NCBI RefSeq assembly: GCF_040833955.1 | Contig: NZ_CP162133.1 | Coordinates: 2,130,001-2,194,000 of the forward strand | From: Leptospira sp. WS60.C2 | GTDB taxonomy: Bacteria > Spirochaetota > Leptospiria > Leptospirales > Leptospiraceae | Direction of reading: 5' to 3' | DNA length: 64,000 nt | Part shown: piece after piece, positions 53,454 through 62,554 of the stretch | How the letters are laid out: each line of letters begins with the position of its first letter | Position numbering within the stretch: position 1 is the first letter of the stretch | The notes under the pieces: generated by a model | Databases searched by the model: none | Told to the model about the DNA's origin: nothing | What the model saw: only the letters and a program-made list of their open reading frames with translations | Position numbers and translations under genes: made by a program

Positions 53454-53567
53454 GACATTTTCAAAAAACTTATTAAAAAATAAGAAAAGGATTATATTTT
53501 TTTTTAAAATAAAAGTAGAACCGATATACCAAAATTAGCCAGATTTTTTAATTATAAATAACTTCAA

Positions 53568-54206
53568 ATGAAAAATTTTTTATACATTCTTTTTATACTC
53601 TCGATAACTTTAAGCTGCTTTTCAACTCCTGATTATCAAATATATCAGAAGGATAATAGAATAAATTCTGATCAAATTCATTCGCTTAACTTAGATTTCA
53701 AAGAATTTAAAGACCTACCACTTCTTGTTGACATATATATTAACAATGTAAAAGAAATTCAAGGCGAGGAAATCAAATGCATGGATTCTGGTAAAGAATT
53801 TCATTTAAAATTTAATAACGAAAAAATTAATATAAATCTCGAAAATAAAATGTATTGCTTAACTATATCTGTTCATTATAATACATTTCGCCCATATCAA
53901 AAAAATCTTAAATCAAGTTTACTACTAGATTTAAATTCAAATGGGGAATGTTTGCGAAAGTCGAAAATCAACGCTCTATTCACACACTATAAATGTAAGT
54001 ATCTTGACTTTACAAATAATTCCCATTCAATTATCTTTACAAATATTCCATCAGAAAGAACTGATAAACAATTGGCAATAATTTCATGGGGAACTACTTT
54101 TACATCTGCATTTAAACCCCCTCCCTTTATATATTTTACACCTATACCACTCTTTCTTTTTGGATACATCACAGTAGAAAATCAGATAAGTTTCGAAATT
54201 GATTGA
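53568..54206 (+). CDS. Cassette 40: lipoprotein, 212 aa
   Basis: Signal MKNFLYILFILSITLSC (Cys 17). The mature part is beta-rich with four further cysteines, and ends with a hydrophobic FKPPPFIYFTPIPLFLFGYI segment. Family unknown. About 115 AT-rich bases precede the ATG within the cassette. Confidence 0.6.
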   Translation: MKNFLYILFILSITLSCFSTPDYQIYQKDNRINSDQIHSLNLDFKEFKDLPLLVDIYINNVKEIQGEEIKCMDSGKEFHLKFNNEKININLENKMYCLTISVHYNTFRPYQKNLKSSLLLDLNSNGECLRKSKINALFTHYKCKYLDFTNNSHSIIFTNIPSERTDKQLAIISWGTTFTSAFKPPPFIYFTPIPLFLFGYITVENQISFEID

Positions 54207-54234
54207 TTAGCTATTTAAATTATTTGAAAACGTC

Positions 54235-54398
54235 GTATAACATCGGAGAAACGCTTCGCTTCGGCACTTCCGGCCTCGCTTGGGCTACGCCACATTCCCT
54301 TTCTGTCACTCGTTTGCATTCGCAAACTACGTGCCAGTCCCTAACGTCCCGTTCGGGACTCAGGGTCAGGGAACGTCGTCTCTCCTAGTTCGTTAGTT
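54235..54398 (+). other. attC 40
   Basis: R'' GTATAAC, R' GTTAGTT. Inner arm CATTCCCTT / AGGGAACG. Confidence 0.85.
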
Positions 54399-54507
54399 GC
54401 AATGTGCAGATTTTCTTCTCGCCAGGTTTGATTTTCTAAGTTTTTCTCTAAATATTTTAAAAAGAGATTTTCTTCCTTAGTTTTAGTTTGTTTAATATAG
54501 CATTATT

Positions 54508-54570
54508 ATGAATTACTTTGTGCCGTTTGTTTATGCTTTCGGGTGGATTGCCAATTCTTTCTTACTTTAG
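54508..54570 (+). CDS. Cassette 41: 20-residue hydrophobic micropeptide
   Basis: MNYFVPFVYAFGWIANSFLL, stop TAG instead of TAA. The leader frame in this copy is cut short by TGA while the micro-ORF is intact. Mini-cassette 54393-54719. Confidence 0.5.
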   Translation: MNYFVPFVYAFGWIANSFLL

Positions 54571-54592
54571 CTAAACTCTCGGAAGGCACACT

Positions 54593-54725
54593 GCAACTAA
54601 CATCGTCTTAACGCTTCGCCTCGGGCCTTGCGCCCTTGCTCGGCCTGCGGCAAATTTCCCGCTCTTCCTAACGCCTTCTTTAAAGGCTCAGGGCGGGAAA
54701 CTTCGTTAAGACTAGTTCGTTAGTT
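54593..54725 (+). other. attC 41 (mini-cassette type)
   Basis: R'' GCAACTAAC, R' GTTAGTT. Confidence 0.85.
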
Positions 54726-54834
54726 GCAATGTGCAGTTTTCGTTCTCGCCAAGTTTGTTTTTATAAGTTTTTCTCTAAAATATTTTAAAAGATTTTTTCT
54801 TTCTTAGCTTTAGTTTGTTGAATTAAGTTTTTAA

Positions 54835-54927
54835 TTGAATTACTCTTCGCTGTTTGTTTTAGTTAGCGGGTGGATTGCCAATTCTTTCTTACTTTTACTA
54901 AACTCTCGGAAGGCACACTGCAACTAA
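54835..54927 (+). CDS. Cassette 42: micropeptide, 30-residue TTG-start variant
   Basis: As at 23131. Mini-cassette 54720-55046. Confidence 0.4.
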   Translation: MNYSSLFVLVSGWIANSFLLLLNSRKAHCN

Positions 54928-55052
54928 CATCGTCTTAACGCTTCGCCTCGGGCCTTGCACCCTTGCTCGGCCTGCGGCAAATTTCCCGCTATTCCTAACG
55001 CCTTCTTCAAAGGCTCAGGGCGGGAAACTTCGTTAAGACTAGTTCGTTATGC
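54920..55052 (+). other. attC 42 (mini-cassette type)
   Basis: R'' GCAACTAAC, R' GTTATGC. Confidence 0.85.
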
Positions 55053-55087
55053 GCAATGCGATAAAACTAAATTAATAAGGAAAAAAA

Positions 55088-55876
55088 ATGAAAATAATCT
55101 ATCTAATTATTATTTTTCTTCTCTTGGGATGTTTTGAGAAAAAGATAAACAAAAATGAATCTTTGGTTTCGTCTATCATTTCTCCTGATAAAAAAATAAG
55201 AATCGATTTGATTAACTCTGATTCAGATCCTATTTGTGAGAATCAACCTGGTTCTCTTTGGGATTCTGGTAAAATTAAAAGAATCTGTTACTTTAGAATT
55301 TTCGATAACGTTTCAAATAAATTAATATTGGAACTTAATCCAGATTCGGACAAAACTAATGATCTCCAATTGAAAAAATGTATTCCAGAAAACTTTCCAC
55401 TTTCTGTTGCTTACGGTTTCATTAGATTCAATAAAGATAATGAAATTATTTACGAAGAAAACTATGGTATGTATGGTACAACTGGTGATCTAATAAAAGT
55501 ATTCCAATTCAATTGGAAAAAATGCATTTTTACTAATTTAGGTGAATTTGAAGAAGGGAATATTGGATGGCCTGATCCTGAAGGAAGAATTTATTTCTAT
55601 AAAAATCAAGATCAACTCTATGCTTTTTTAAGTCTCAAAAATAATAATTCTTTCAGAATTCTTAAATCAAAAGCCATTGATGAAAACAAAGATGAAAATT
55701 TTTTCGCTAATGAACAATTTGATTTAAAGGAAGACGTTCAAATTCTGTATCAAGAAAATTTAAATTCCGATGAAATGGATTTCCCTGACTGGAAATTTGA
55801 TTTCCCTTATTTCCAAGCAAATTTAAACGGAAAAGCGATAAAGTTTAACTTAGAAACAGGTACTCTTACAAAATAA
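55088..55876 (+). CDS. Cassette 43: lipoprotein, 262 aa
   Basis: Signal MKIIYLIIIFLLLGC (Cys 15, a canonical LLGC lipobox). The mature part starts SSIISPDKKIRIDLINSDSD and is beta-rich (IYEENYGMYGTTGDLIKVFQ; KCIFTNLGEFEEGNIGWPDP). AAGGA lies before the ATG. Family unknown. Confidence 0.65.
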   Translation: MKIIYLIIIFLLLGCFEKKINKNESLVSSIISPDKKIRIDLINSDSDPICENQPGSLWDSGKIKRICYFRIFDNVSNKLILELNPDSDKTNDLQLKKCIPENFPLSVAYGFIRFNKDNEIIYEENYGMYGTTGDLIKVFQFNWKKCIFTNLGEFEEGNIGWPDPEGRIYFYKNQDQLYAFLSLKNNNSFRILKSKAIDENKDENFFANEQFDLKEDVQILYQENLNSDEMDFPDWKFDFPYFQANLNGKAIKFNLETGTLTK

Positions 55877-55885
55877 TCGCACAGC

Positions 55886-56050
55886 GCATAACAGCGACTT
55901 ACCGCTTCGCTTCGGGACAGGCCCTCGCTCGGCCTGCGGCAAATTCCCTTTCTGGCATTCGCCTTGCGTTCGCAAGCTACATGCCAGTCCCAAACGTCCC
56001 GTTTCCGGGACTCAGGGTCAGGGAACTTCGGTAAGTCTAGTTCGTTATGC
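55886..56050 (+). other. attC 43
   Basis: R'' GCATAAC, R' GTTATGC. Inner arm AAATTCCCTTT / AGGGAACTT. Confidence 0.85.
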
Positions 56051-56060
56051 GCAATTTTTT

Positions 56061-56564
56061 ATGAATTTAAAAGAATATTTAAAAACATTAGATAATAAAA
56101 AAGTTAAAAAACAATTAGATGAAATTTTAGATCAATTTAAAGCCCAGCCAGTTGGTCAAGGTTATATAGATATAATTGTTAAAAGAGAATACATTGAAGA
56201 TTTTATAATCAAACTTTCTTCTAAAGGATTTCTAATCAATGCTTTAAGTTGGTGGCTATATTTAGAACTTAATGAATTTTCAAAATATGGATATGGTGGA
56301 CCAAAAAGTAAATTCTATAGTGGGTGGTATTCGGAATTACCACATGATTTTGATGAACTAAATAATGAGGAAATAGAAAGATATTTAATTTCCATGGACT
56401 ATAATGGAATATCTTACATAAACCAACATTTTTCAAATGTAATTTTTTCAAAGGAAACAATTCAATATTATGATAGCCATATACTTAAGTTTGAAACCGA
56501 CTTAAACTTGACTCCTGGATTTTGGATATATACTCCAGACAATTGGAGAAATTCAAAACAGTAA
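56061..56564 (+). CDS. Cassette 44: hypothetical protein, 167 aa
   Basis: A soluble protein: MNLKEYLKTLDNKKVKKQLD, VKREYIEDFIIKLSSKGFLI, INALSWWLYLELNEFSKYGY, GGPKSKFYSGWYSELPHDFD. No signal peptide. The pattern resembles small immunity-type proteins of accessory regions, but I cannot name a family. The ATG lies only about 15 bases after the cassette junction; about 180 non-coding bases follow the stop. Confidence 0.58.
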   Translation: MNLKEYLKTLDNKKVKKQLDEILDQFKAQPVGQGYIDIIVKREYIEDFIIKLSSKGFLINALSWWLYLELNEFSKYGYGGPKSKFYSGWYSELPHDFDELNNEEIERYLISMDYNGISYINQHFSNVIFSKETIQYYDSHILKFETDLNLTPGFWIYTPDNWRNSKQ

Positions 56565-56742
56565 TCACTTTAATCTTTATGTTTCAATATTTTTAAAAAA
56601 TATAAAAAGACCAAATCAATTGAAATTCTATTTCAAAAATTTGTTTAGATTTTTTGCTTAAAATAATTCATTAATAGAATGTGACAGTATTCTAATTAAA
56701 ACCAAAAACAAAGAAAATCGATATATTAAATAAAAAAACTGC

Positions 56743-56904
56743 GCATAACAGCGACTTACCGCTTCGCTTCGGCACGAGGCCTCGCTCGGCCTGCGGCAAA
56801 TTCCCTTTCTGGCATTCGCCTTGCTTACGCAAGCTACATGCCAGTCCCTAACGTCCCGTTGGGACTCAGGGTCAGGGAACTTCGGTAAGTCTAGTTCGTT
56901 AGTT
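56743..56904 (+). other. attC 44
   Basis: R'' GCATAAC, R' GTTAGTT. Inner arm AAATTCCCTTT / AGGGAACTT. Confidence 0.85.
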
Positions 56905-57011
56905 GCAATGTGCGGATTTTGTTCTCGCCAGGTTTTTTTTTCTAAGTTTTTCTCTAGATAAATTAGAAAGAGTTTTTTTCTTAGTTTTAGTTTGTTTAAT
57001 AAAGCATTATT

Positions 57012-57074
57012 TTGAATTACTTTGTGCCGTTTGTTTATGCTTTCGGGTGGATTGCCAATTCTTTTTTACTTTAG
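57012..57074 (+). CDS. Cassette 45: 20-residue micropeptide, TTG start
   Basis: NYFVPFVYAFGWIANSFLL after TTG; Phe 18 codon TTT, stop TAG. Mini-cassette 56899-57223. Confidence 0.45.
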   Translation: MNYFVPFVYAFGWIANSFLL

Positions 57075-57096
57075 CTAAACTCTCGGAAGGCACACT

Positions 57097-57229
57097 GCAA
57101 CTAACATCGTCTTAACGCTTCGCTTCGGGCCTTCCGCCCTTGCTCGGCCTTCGGCAAATTTCCCGCTCTTCCTAACGCCTACTTCAAAGGCTCAGGGCGG
57201 GAAACTTCGTTAAGACTAGTTCGTTATAC
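57097..57229 (+). other. attC 45 (mini-cassette type)
   Basis: R'' GCAACTAAC, R' GTTATAC. Confidence 0.85.
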
Positions 57230-57270
57230 GCCATTTTTAAAAAATAGTAAAGAAAAAAGGATCTATCTAA

Positions 57271-58041
57271 ATGAAATTAGTTTTTACTTCAATCGATTAT
57301 ACAAAAATAAAAATCATAGAAGCGTCACTAAAATCTCAAAATATTAAAGCAATTACAAAGGGAGAAGACTTAGATGTTTTAAATGGAATAATTCCAAGAC
57401 ATTCCAATTTAATTGAAGTTTACGTTCCAGATGAAGATTTTGAAAAAGCCTTATCTATAATTGATACCGGAAATCTTGCTGAAGAACAATTTGAAGAAGA
57501 TGATATTGAACATATCAAACAACATCGTTATGAAAGTTTAAAAGAATTATCATTAAAGAAAGACAAAATAGCACTTTTAAACTTATTATGTGGAATTTTA
57601 ATTATTTCAAATATTTTCTTTCTAATTCTCTTTCTTACCCAAATCGATAAAAACATGAAATTGAAAAATTCCATTACTAATTCTTCAGTTGTGTATGATT
57701 TTGATTACGATAAAAATTGCATGCGCGGTCTTAGTAAAATTGACCAAATATTATTGTCAGAAGAATGTTATATAGATGATTCGGAGATTCGAAAAACCGC
57801 TAAGTATTATAATTTAGAAGGAATTTTGAAATTAGAATATTTAAATCCATATAACCTCGATTTTTTTACGATAGAAGTTTCATATGATAGATTCGGAAAG
57901 AAAATAAGTGAATTTACCGATTTTGATCATGATGATAATTATGATGAATGGATTTTGTATGATAACAAAGAGAAAATTCTAAAAAAATACAAAGATTTAA
58001 ACAAAGACTTTAGGTTTGACGAATCCGAAAGAGTATACTAG
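57271..58041 (+). CDS. Cassette 46: DUF2007-like protein with one membrane helix
   Basis: A 256-residue protein. The first 70 residues match the DUF2007 (putative signal-transducing) pattern: KLVFTSIDYTKIKIIEASLK, an IPRHSNLIEVYVPDEDFEKA segment. A transmembrane helix (ALLNLLCGILIISNIFFLIL) is followed by an extracytoplasmic domain with YDFDYDKNCMRGL and repeated Asp-rich stretches (DFDHDDNYDEW, DLNKDFRFDESE) that look like calcium-binding EF-type loops. Confidence 0.65.
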   Translation: MKLVFTSIDYTKIKIIEASLKSQNIKAITKGEDLDVLNGIIPRHSNLIEVYVPDEDFEKALSIIDTGNLAEEQFEEDDIEHIKQHRYESLKELSLKKDKIALLNLLCGILIISNIFFLILFLTQIDKNMKLKNSITNSSVVYDFDYDKNCMRGLSKIDQILLSEECYIDDSEIRKTAKYYNLEGILKLEYLNPYNLDFFTIEVSYDRFGKKISEFTDFDHDDNYDEWILYDNKEKILKKYKDLNKDFRFDESERVY

Positions 58042-58119
58042 CTACCTCAAAATCTAAATTACAGAAAATTTAATAAAATTTTGTTATTCTCCCTCTACCA
58101 ATTTATCATAGAAAACGGC

Positions 58120-58281
58120 GTATAACAGCGACTTACCGCTTCGCTTCGACACAAGGCCTCGCTCGGGCTACGCCAAATCCTCCTCCTGGCATTCGCCTTG
58201 CTTACGCAAGCTACATGCCAGTCCCTAACGTCCCGCTGGGACTCAGGGTCGGAGGACTTCGGTAAGTCTAGTTCGTTAAGC
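58120..58281 (+). other. attC 46
   Basis: R'' GTATAAC, R' GTTAAGC. Inner arm AAATCCTCC / GGAGGACTT. Confidence 0.85.
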
Positions 58282-58298
58282 GCAATGTCAAAATTCCA

Positions 58299-59441
58299 AT
58301 GAAAATAAAAGAATATATTAAGCAATTTGAAATAAGAGATCAGCCAGAAGTCTATCGATTTATCGAATCGCTCGAATTCATTTCATTTAAAAAAGTGAAG
58401 AACGAGTTGATAGACAAAATCCTAGAATTAAAAAAAACAAACCCAGGTAAAATGGCCATTTATTTAATAAAAAAGGAAATATTGGGAGCGCGTTTTCAAT
58501 ATACTAGTGCCGAAAAATTAGGATATGCAATGCGCGAACTAGAAAAGAATTTTCCCAAAGACTTTTGTATATCACCCACTATTGCCAGTTTAAAAGCAGA
58601 GAGAATAAAATCCATTTTGCTCTTAGACGATATAATTTGTTCTGGCACGAGAGTAACTAATTTTATAGATAGAACGATTAATAAAACGATCAAGTCGTGG
58701 GTATCCAAAAAATATACCAATATTTTCGTTCTATCTTACATTGGATATTCGCAAGGTCTTGATAAAGTAAAAAAACATTCAAAATCAATACCCGCGGAGA
58801 ATATAATAGTTTGTAAAGAAGCGGATAATCAGAATCCGATCAATTCTGGACTATTTGATGAGTTGTTAAAAAAATATGCACACTATACAAAAAAAAGCAA
58901 AGCCGCTTTAGGTTACAAGAACTCTAGAGGGTATCATATATTCGAATATGGGTGCCCGAATAATACACCATCAATTTTATGGTCTGATGGCAGTAAATGG
59001 AAATCATTACTTCCTAATCAAACAATTCCTAAGGAAATCAGCCGTCTATTCGGCGATTCAGCTAGCAGAGAAAAATCGCTTTCAAAGATTCACTCTTCGG
59101 GGCAGGAAAAAATAGCAATTGGAATACTTGATTTAATTGAGAAGAAAACTAAATCAGAGGAAAAAGCTAACGGATTAATTATTCTCTCAATTTTAAATAT
59201 GAATGTTAAAAAGCGAAATATAAATAAGTATATTTCGATCGAGCAATCAGAGATTTTAAGAAGTTTAAAAAAGCTTCAAATTGCTGGCTTAGTAAAATCC
59301 AATGGAAAGTTAACGGCGATCGGAAAAGAAGTATTAAATAAATATAAAGCGAAAGACATAATTACAAAATATATAAATGATGAAGTTACAGATAAAATAT
59401 CATTTCCAAAGTTCTTTAGGGGTTTTCCGGCGAAAATTTAG
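58299..59441 (+). CDS. Cassette 47: retron effector, PRTase-like plus winged helix
   Basis: A 380-residue protein. SILLLDDIICSGTRVTNFI (about 105-123) is the PRPP-binding motif of a phosphoribosyltransferase-like (PRTase-CE type) domain. Residues about 290-350 (ILSILNMNVKKRNINKYISI, then EILRSLKKLQIAGLVKSNGK) form a winged helix. Such a PRTase with a DNA-binding helix next to a retron reverse transcriptase is the accessory protein of type III retrons. It would be the toxic effector held in check by RT and msDNA until phage attack. The RT gene follows after 164 bases holding the ncRNA. Confidence 0.78.
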   Translation: MKIKEYIKQFEIRDQPEVYRFIESLEFISFKKVKNELIDKILELKKTNPGKMAIYLIKKEILGARFQYTSAEKLGYAMRELEKNFPKDFCISPTIASLKAERIKSILLLDDIICSGTRVTNFIDRTINKTIKSWVSKKYTNIFVLSYIGYSQGLDKVKKHSKSIPAENIIVCKEADNQNPINSGLFDELLKKYAHYTKKSKAALGYKNSRGYHIFEYGCPNNTPSILWSDGSKWKSLLPNQTIPKEISRLFGDSASREKSLSKIHSSGQEKIAIGILDLIEKKTKSEEKANGLIILSILNMNVKKRNINKYISIEQSEILRSLKKLQIAGLVKSNGKLTAIGKEVLNKYKAKDIITKYINDEVTDKISFPKFFRGFPAKI

Positions 59442-59605
59442 CGTACAAATGACAGAAATGTCAAATGCTAAAAGAGCAGAATAGTTTTCTGTTCATTGAA
59501 ATAGCTACCGATGGATAAGAACGTTCAATCGCGAATTAAACTGCGTTCGACTTGTTTTTCGCGATTGAACGACCTTTTCGGCGTAGCTCAAAGGCTTATA
59601 AGTAA
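59442..59605 (+). ncRNA. Probable retron ncRNA (msr-msd) region
   Basis: The whole gap between effector and RT. It has small stems TGACA-GAAA-TGTCA (59450-59463) and AGCAGAA / TTCTGTT (59475-59493), a TAGC at 59502 that could hold the branching G, and a 14-base perfect stem CGTTCAATCGCGAA / TTCGCGATTGAACG (59522-59535 with 59558-59571) that would be the msd hairpin. I could not find a convincing a1/a2 end pairing, so the exact ends are unknown. Confidence 0.6.
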
Positions 59606-60712
59606 ATGACTAACCGGAATCCCCATTTTTTTACAAAAAAATCACGTATTATCTCAAATAATCCAGCTTATCAGAAAGCAATTGAAACTTATGCTATTAA
59701 ATTAATTTCGCAAGGCTTACCTCCTATTCTCTCTCTAAAAGATATTGGCTACTTAACAAATACTTCAAATGACTTTATCAAAAAAATTGTCCAAAGAAAT
59801 ATCGATTGTTATAAGAAATTTACGATAAGAAAAAAAAGTGGCGGTTTAAGATGGATCTACATTCCTAATTCGCAATTGAATTCAGTTCAATATTGGATCA
59901 AAAAAAACATTTTATCCACTAGACAGCCACACTTCGCTTCGCAGGCATATACGAAAGGAAACTCTGTCAAAAAAAACGCATCAATTCACTGTAATGCTGA
60001 ATGGATGGTAAAAATCGATATTAAAAATTTCTTCGAATCAATCTCCGAATTGAAAGTATATAAAGTATTTTTAAATTTAGGATACTCAAAATTTGTTTCG
60101 TTTTGCTTAGCTCGAATATGTACGGTTCAAATCAAATCAAAGGAGAGACTTAATTCGAAAAGATGGAAATACCAACGCACTCGAAATGAATTAATTCTAG
60201 GAAGCCTTCCTCAAGGTACAGTTACTAGTCCCCTACTTTCAAATCTTTGTGCATTCGATTTAGATACTAGATGTAGTATAATAGCTTCGCAATATAATTT
60301 TATTTATTCAAGATATTCGGATGATCTTATATTTACTAGTGTGGTTAAAGATAAAAAGAACGCTTTATATCTTATGCGTGAGGTATTTGAATCTTTAATT
60401 TCTTTAGGTTACACACCTAACTATAAAAAAACATCACTCGTACATTCAGGTAATCGTAAAATTGTAACTGGACTCGTCGTAAATTCAGATCATCCTACCC
60501 TACCAAAAAATTTTAAAATATATATAAAAAACAGTCTATACTACTGTAAAATATATGGACCACTAGAACATTGTAAACGAATAGGATTTAAAAGTGTATT
60601 ATCATTCCGTCAGCATCTTAAAGGAAAAATACTTTTTGCAAAATCAATTGATCCTAAATTAGGGGCTTCATTTGAATCAGATTATTTAAAAATAATATGG
60701 CCAGATACTTGA
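59606..60712 (+). CDS. Cassette 47: retron reverse transcriptase
   Basis: A 368-residue RT with the retron hallmarks: NASIH (about 124-128, the NAxxH motif of region X), KIDIKNFF (catalytic Asp near 138), LPQGTVTSPLLSN (201-213), the catalytic YSDDL (237-241) and the VTGLVVN motif (287-293, region Y). It is single-domain, with no maturase or integrase part, so it is not a group II intron RT. It should copy the msd part of the upstream RNA into msDNA. Effector, ncRNA and RT all lie inside one cassette. Confidence 0.88.
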   Translation: MTNRNPHFFTKKSRIISNNPAYQKAIETYAIKLISQGLPPILSLKDIGYLTNTSNDFIKKIVQRNIDCYKKFTIRKKSGGLRWIYIPNSQLNSVQYWIKKNILSTRQPHFASQAYTKGNSVKKNASIHCNAEWMVKIDIKNFFESISELKVYKVFLNLGYSKFVSFCLARICTVQIKSKERLNSKRWKYQRTRNELILGSLPQGTVTSPLLSNLCAFDLDTRCSIIASQYNFIYSRYSDDLIFTSVVKDKKNALYLMREVFESLISLGYTPNYKKTSLVHSGNRKIVTGLVVNSDHPTLPKNFKIYIKNSLYYCKIYGPLEHCKRIGFKSVLSFRQHLKGKILFAKSIDPKLGASFESDYLKIIWPDT

Positions 60713-60718
60713 CACTGC

Positions 60719-60880
60719 GCTTAACAGCGACTTTCCGCTACGCTTCGGCACAAGGCCTCGCTCGGCCTGCGGCAAATTGTCCTCCTGGCATTCGCCTTGC
60801 TTACGCAAGCTACATGCCAGTCCCTAACGTCCCAACGGGACTCAGGGTCGGACAACTTCGGAAAGTCTAGTTCGTTATGC
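60719..60880 (+). other. attC 47
   Basis: R'' GCTTAAC, R' GTTATGC; R'' covaries with the GTTAAGC that opens the retron cassette. Inner arm AAATTGTCC / GGACAACTT. Confidence 0.85.
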
Positions 60881-60915
60881 GTAATGTCTCAGAAACATTG
60901 AAATTCAAAAACAAA

Positions 60916-61566
60916 ATGATAAAGATTAAATTTCCTTTTATCTTTTTAGTAATTTTAAATTTAAATTGTTTATATATCGTTCCAAAAAACGAACTCAATT
61001 ATATTTTCTTTAATGACTTACAGCCTATATACAAAAACACCATTATTATATATAAATACGATTATCTTAATTTATATAGCTCAAATCCCTATATAAATAA
61101 TGAATTTCTTTCAAATCGATTGAAGAATAGTATCCGAAAAGCATTTGAAACAAAATTTCGATTTGAAAATTTAGCTATAGTTGATTCTGAAACTGAAGTA
61201 TTTGATAAAATTGATACTTTAACAAAAAATCAAAATGTTATTTATTTAAATATTACAACTAATACCAATTCGAATAATGATTATTCTATAAAATTCCTGA
61301 AATTTTTATATACTATATCATTTGGAACAATTCCATATTGGAAACATATTAACTTTAATATCAAAATTAACTCCACGGTATTTCAAACATCTAATGAATT
61401 TTCTTTTCAATATTCATTTATTGAATGCGGTGGATGGCTAACATTGCCATTCATAATATTCTATGAAAATTATTGGGAATTAAGAAATAAATATCATAAC
61501 TCTTCTTTTCCTGAAATAGAATACATGCTATCTGACTCATTATCCAAAATACCATCCAAACAATGA
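60916..61566 (+). CDS. Cassette 48: lipoprotein, 216 aa (paralogue of cassette 17)
   Basis: Signal MIKIKFPFIFLVILNLNC (Cys 18). It aligns over its whole length with the cassette 17 lipoprotein, with scattered substitutions and the same end (EYWELRNK-type segment, SSFPEIEYML, KIPSKQ). The untranslated cassette start is almost identical as well, but the attC belongs to another subtype. As there, an ATG in the attC core is in frame but not used. Confidence 0.7.
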   Translation: MIKIKFPFIFLVILNLNCLYIVPKNELNYIFFNDLQPIYKNTIIIYKYDYLNLYSSNPYINNEFLSNRLKNSIRKAFETKFRFENLAIVDSETEVFDKIDTLTKNQNVIYLNITTNTNSNNDYSIKFLKFLYTISFGTIPYWKHINFNIKINSTVFQTSNEFSFQYSFIECGGWLTLPFIIFYENYWELRNKYHNSSFPEIEYMLSDSLSKIPSKQ

Positions 61567-61574
61567 GACACTAC

Positions 61575-61740
61575 GCATAACAGCGGGGAAACGCTGCGCT
61601 TCGGCACTTACGGCCTCGCTTGGGCTACGCCACATTCCCTTTCTGGCATTCGCCTTGCTTACGCAAGCTACATGCCAGTCCCTAACGTCCCGTTCCGGGA
61701 CTCAGGGTCAGGGAACGTCGTCTCCCCTAGTTCGTTATGC
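61575..61740 (+). other. attC 48
   Basis: R'' GCATAAC, R' GTTATGC. Arm GGGGAAACG / CGTCTCCCC, unlike its paralogue attC 17. Confidence 0.85.
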
Positions 61741-61782
61741 GCAAGCACTAAATCTAATTTTATAATTCAAAGGACTATAAAA

Positions 61783-62547
61783 ATGATAATATATAGAACC
61801 ATAGCAGTTACGATAATAATAGGAATTGCTTACATTGCAATATTTACAAATGTTTTAAAAAATCTAAGTAACGATCAAATAATAACAATACTCAGTTCAT
61901 TTTCCGGAGCTGCTTTTGCCTATTTTTTTGTCGTATTAAATGAAAAAATAAATAAAGAGCAAAAGAGAAAGGAAGATCACTACAATTCATTAGTTTTAAC
62001 AGAGAGAAATCTAGTAACTTTACAAAATATCGTAAATAGTAATCAAAGCATTTTGACCAAATTTTCTCAAATTATAAAAGTACCCCAAACAGCAATCCTA
62101 ACTTTACGCCAATTTCCAACAAGAGAAAGTTTATCGGAAAACACAAAGAACAAAGTATTATTAAACGATTTCCTAAATTTATCTTTGTACTATGATTACT
62201 TAAACCAATACCAACAAAATATAACGAATCTATACGAAGCAATGAAAGAAAGTATTAAAGGTAAATATAAAACAGAAGAAGAATACAGAAATCTCTTAAT
62301 TGAATTAGGAGAAAAAATGGATCACCAAATTCAACCTTTAATTGAGCATTATAAAAAAATAGAAGAAGAAACCATATCAGTATTAGCCGAATATCGAGTT
62401 GCTATGAATAAATTCAAAAGCTGTTTTCATAGTTTACCATTAATAAGATATTTTTTTGAAAGCGAATTTCATTTACCAAAAAAATATCTCAAAAAAGTAG
62501 AAATTGAAAAGAGTAAAATTAAAAAAGAATTAAATGAAATAAAGTAG
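61783..62547 (+). CDS. Cassette 49: membrane-anchored coiled-coil protein, 254 aa
   Basis: Two N-terminal membrane helices (YRTIAVTIIIGIAYIAIF; ILSSFSGAAFAYFFVVL) and a long helical cytoplasmic part (EKINKEQKRKEDHYNSLVLT; KKIEEETISVLAEYRVAMNK). AAAGGA precedes the ATG at 61783. Same general layout as the cassette 12 protein but without visible sequence identity. Family unknown. Confidence 0.6.
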   Translation: MIIYRTIAVTIIIGIAYIAIFTNVLKNLSNDQIITILSSFSGAAFAYFFVVLNEKINKEQKRKEDHYNSLVLTERNLVTLQNIVNSNQSILTKFSQIIKVPQTAILTLRQFPTRESLSENTKNKVLLNDFLNLSLYYDYLNQYQQNITNLYEAMKESIKGKYKTEEEYRNLLIELGEKMDHQIQPLIEHYKKIEEETISVLAEYRVAMNKFKSCFHSLPLIRYFFESEFHLPKKYLKKVEIEKSKIKKELNEIK

Positions 62548-62554
62548 TGCCAGC

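Noticed and set aside
59606..60712. Group II intron or DGR reverse transcriptase
   Set aside because: No maturase domain, no intron structure, no template/variable repeats; NAxxH and VTG motifs and the PRTase partner indicate a retron.
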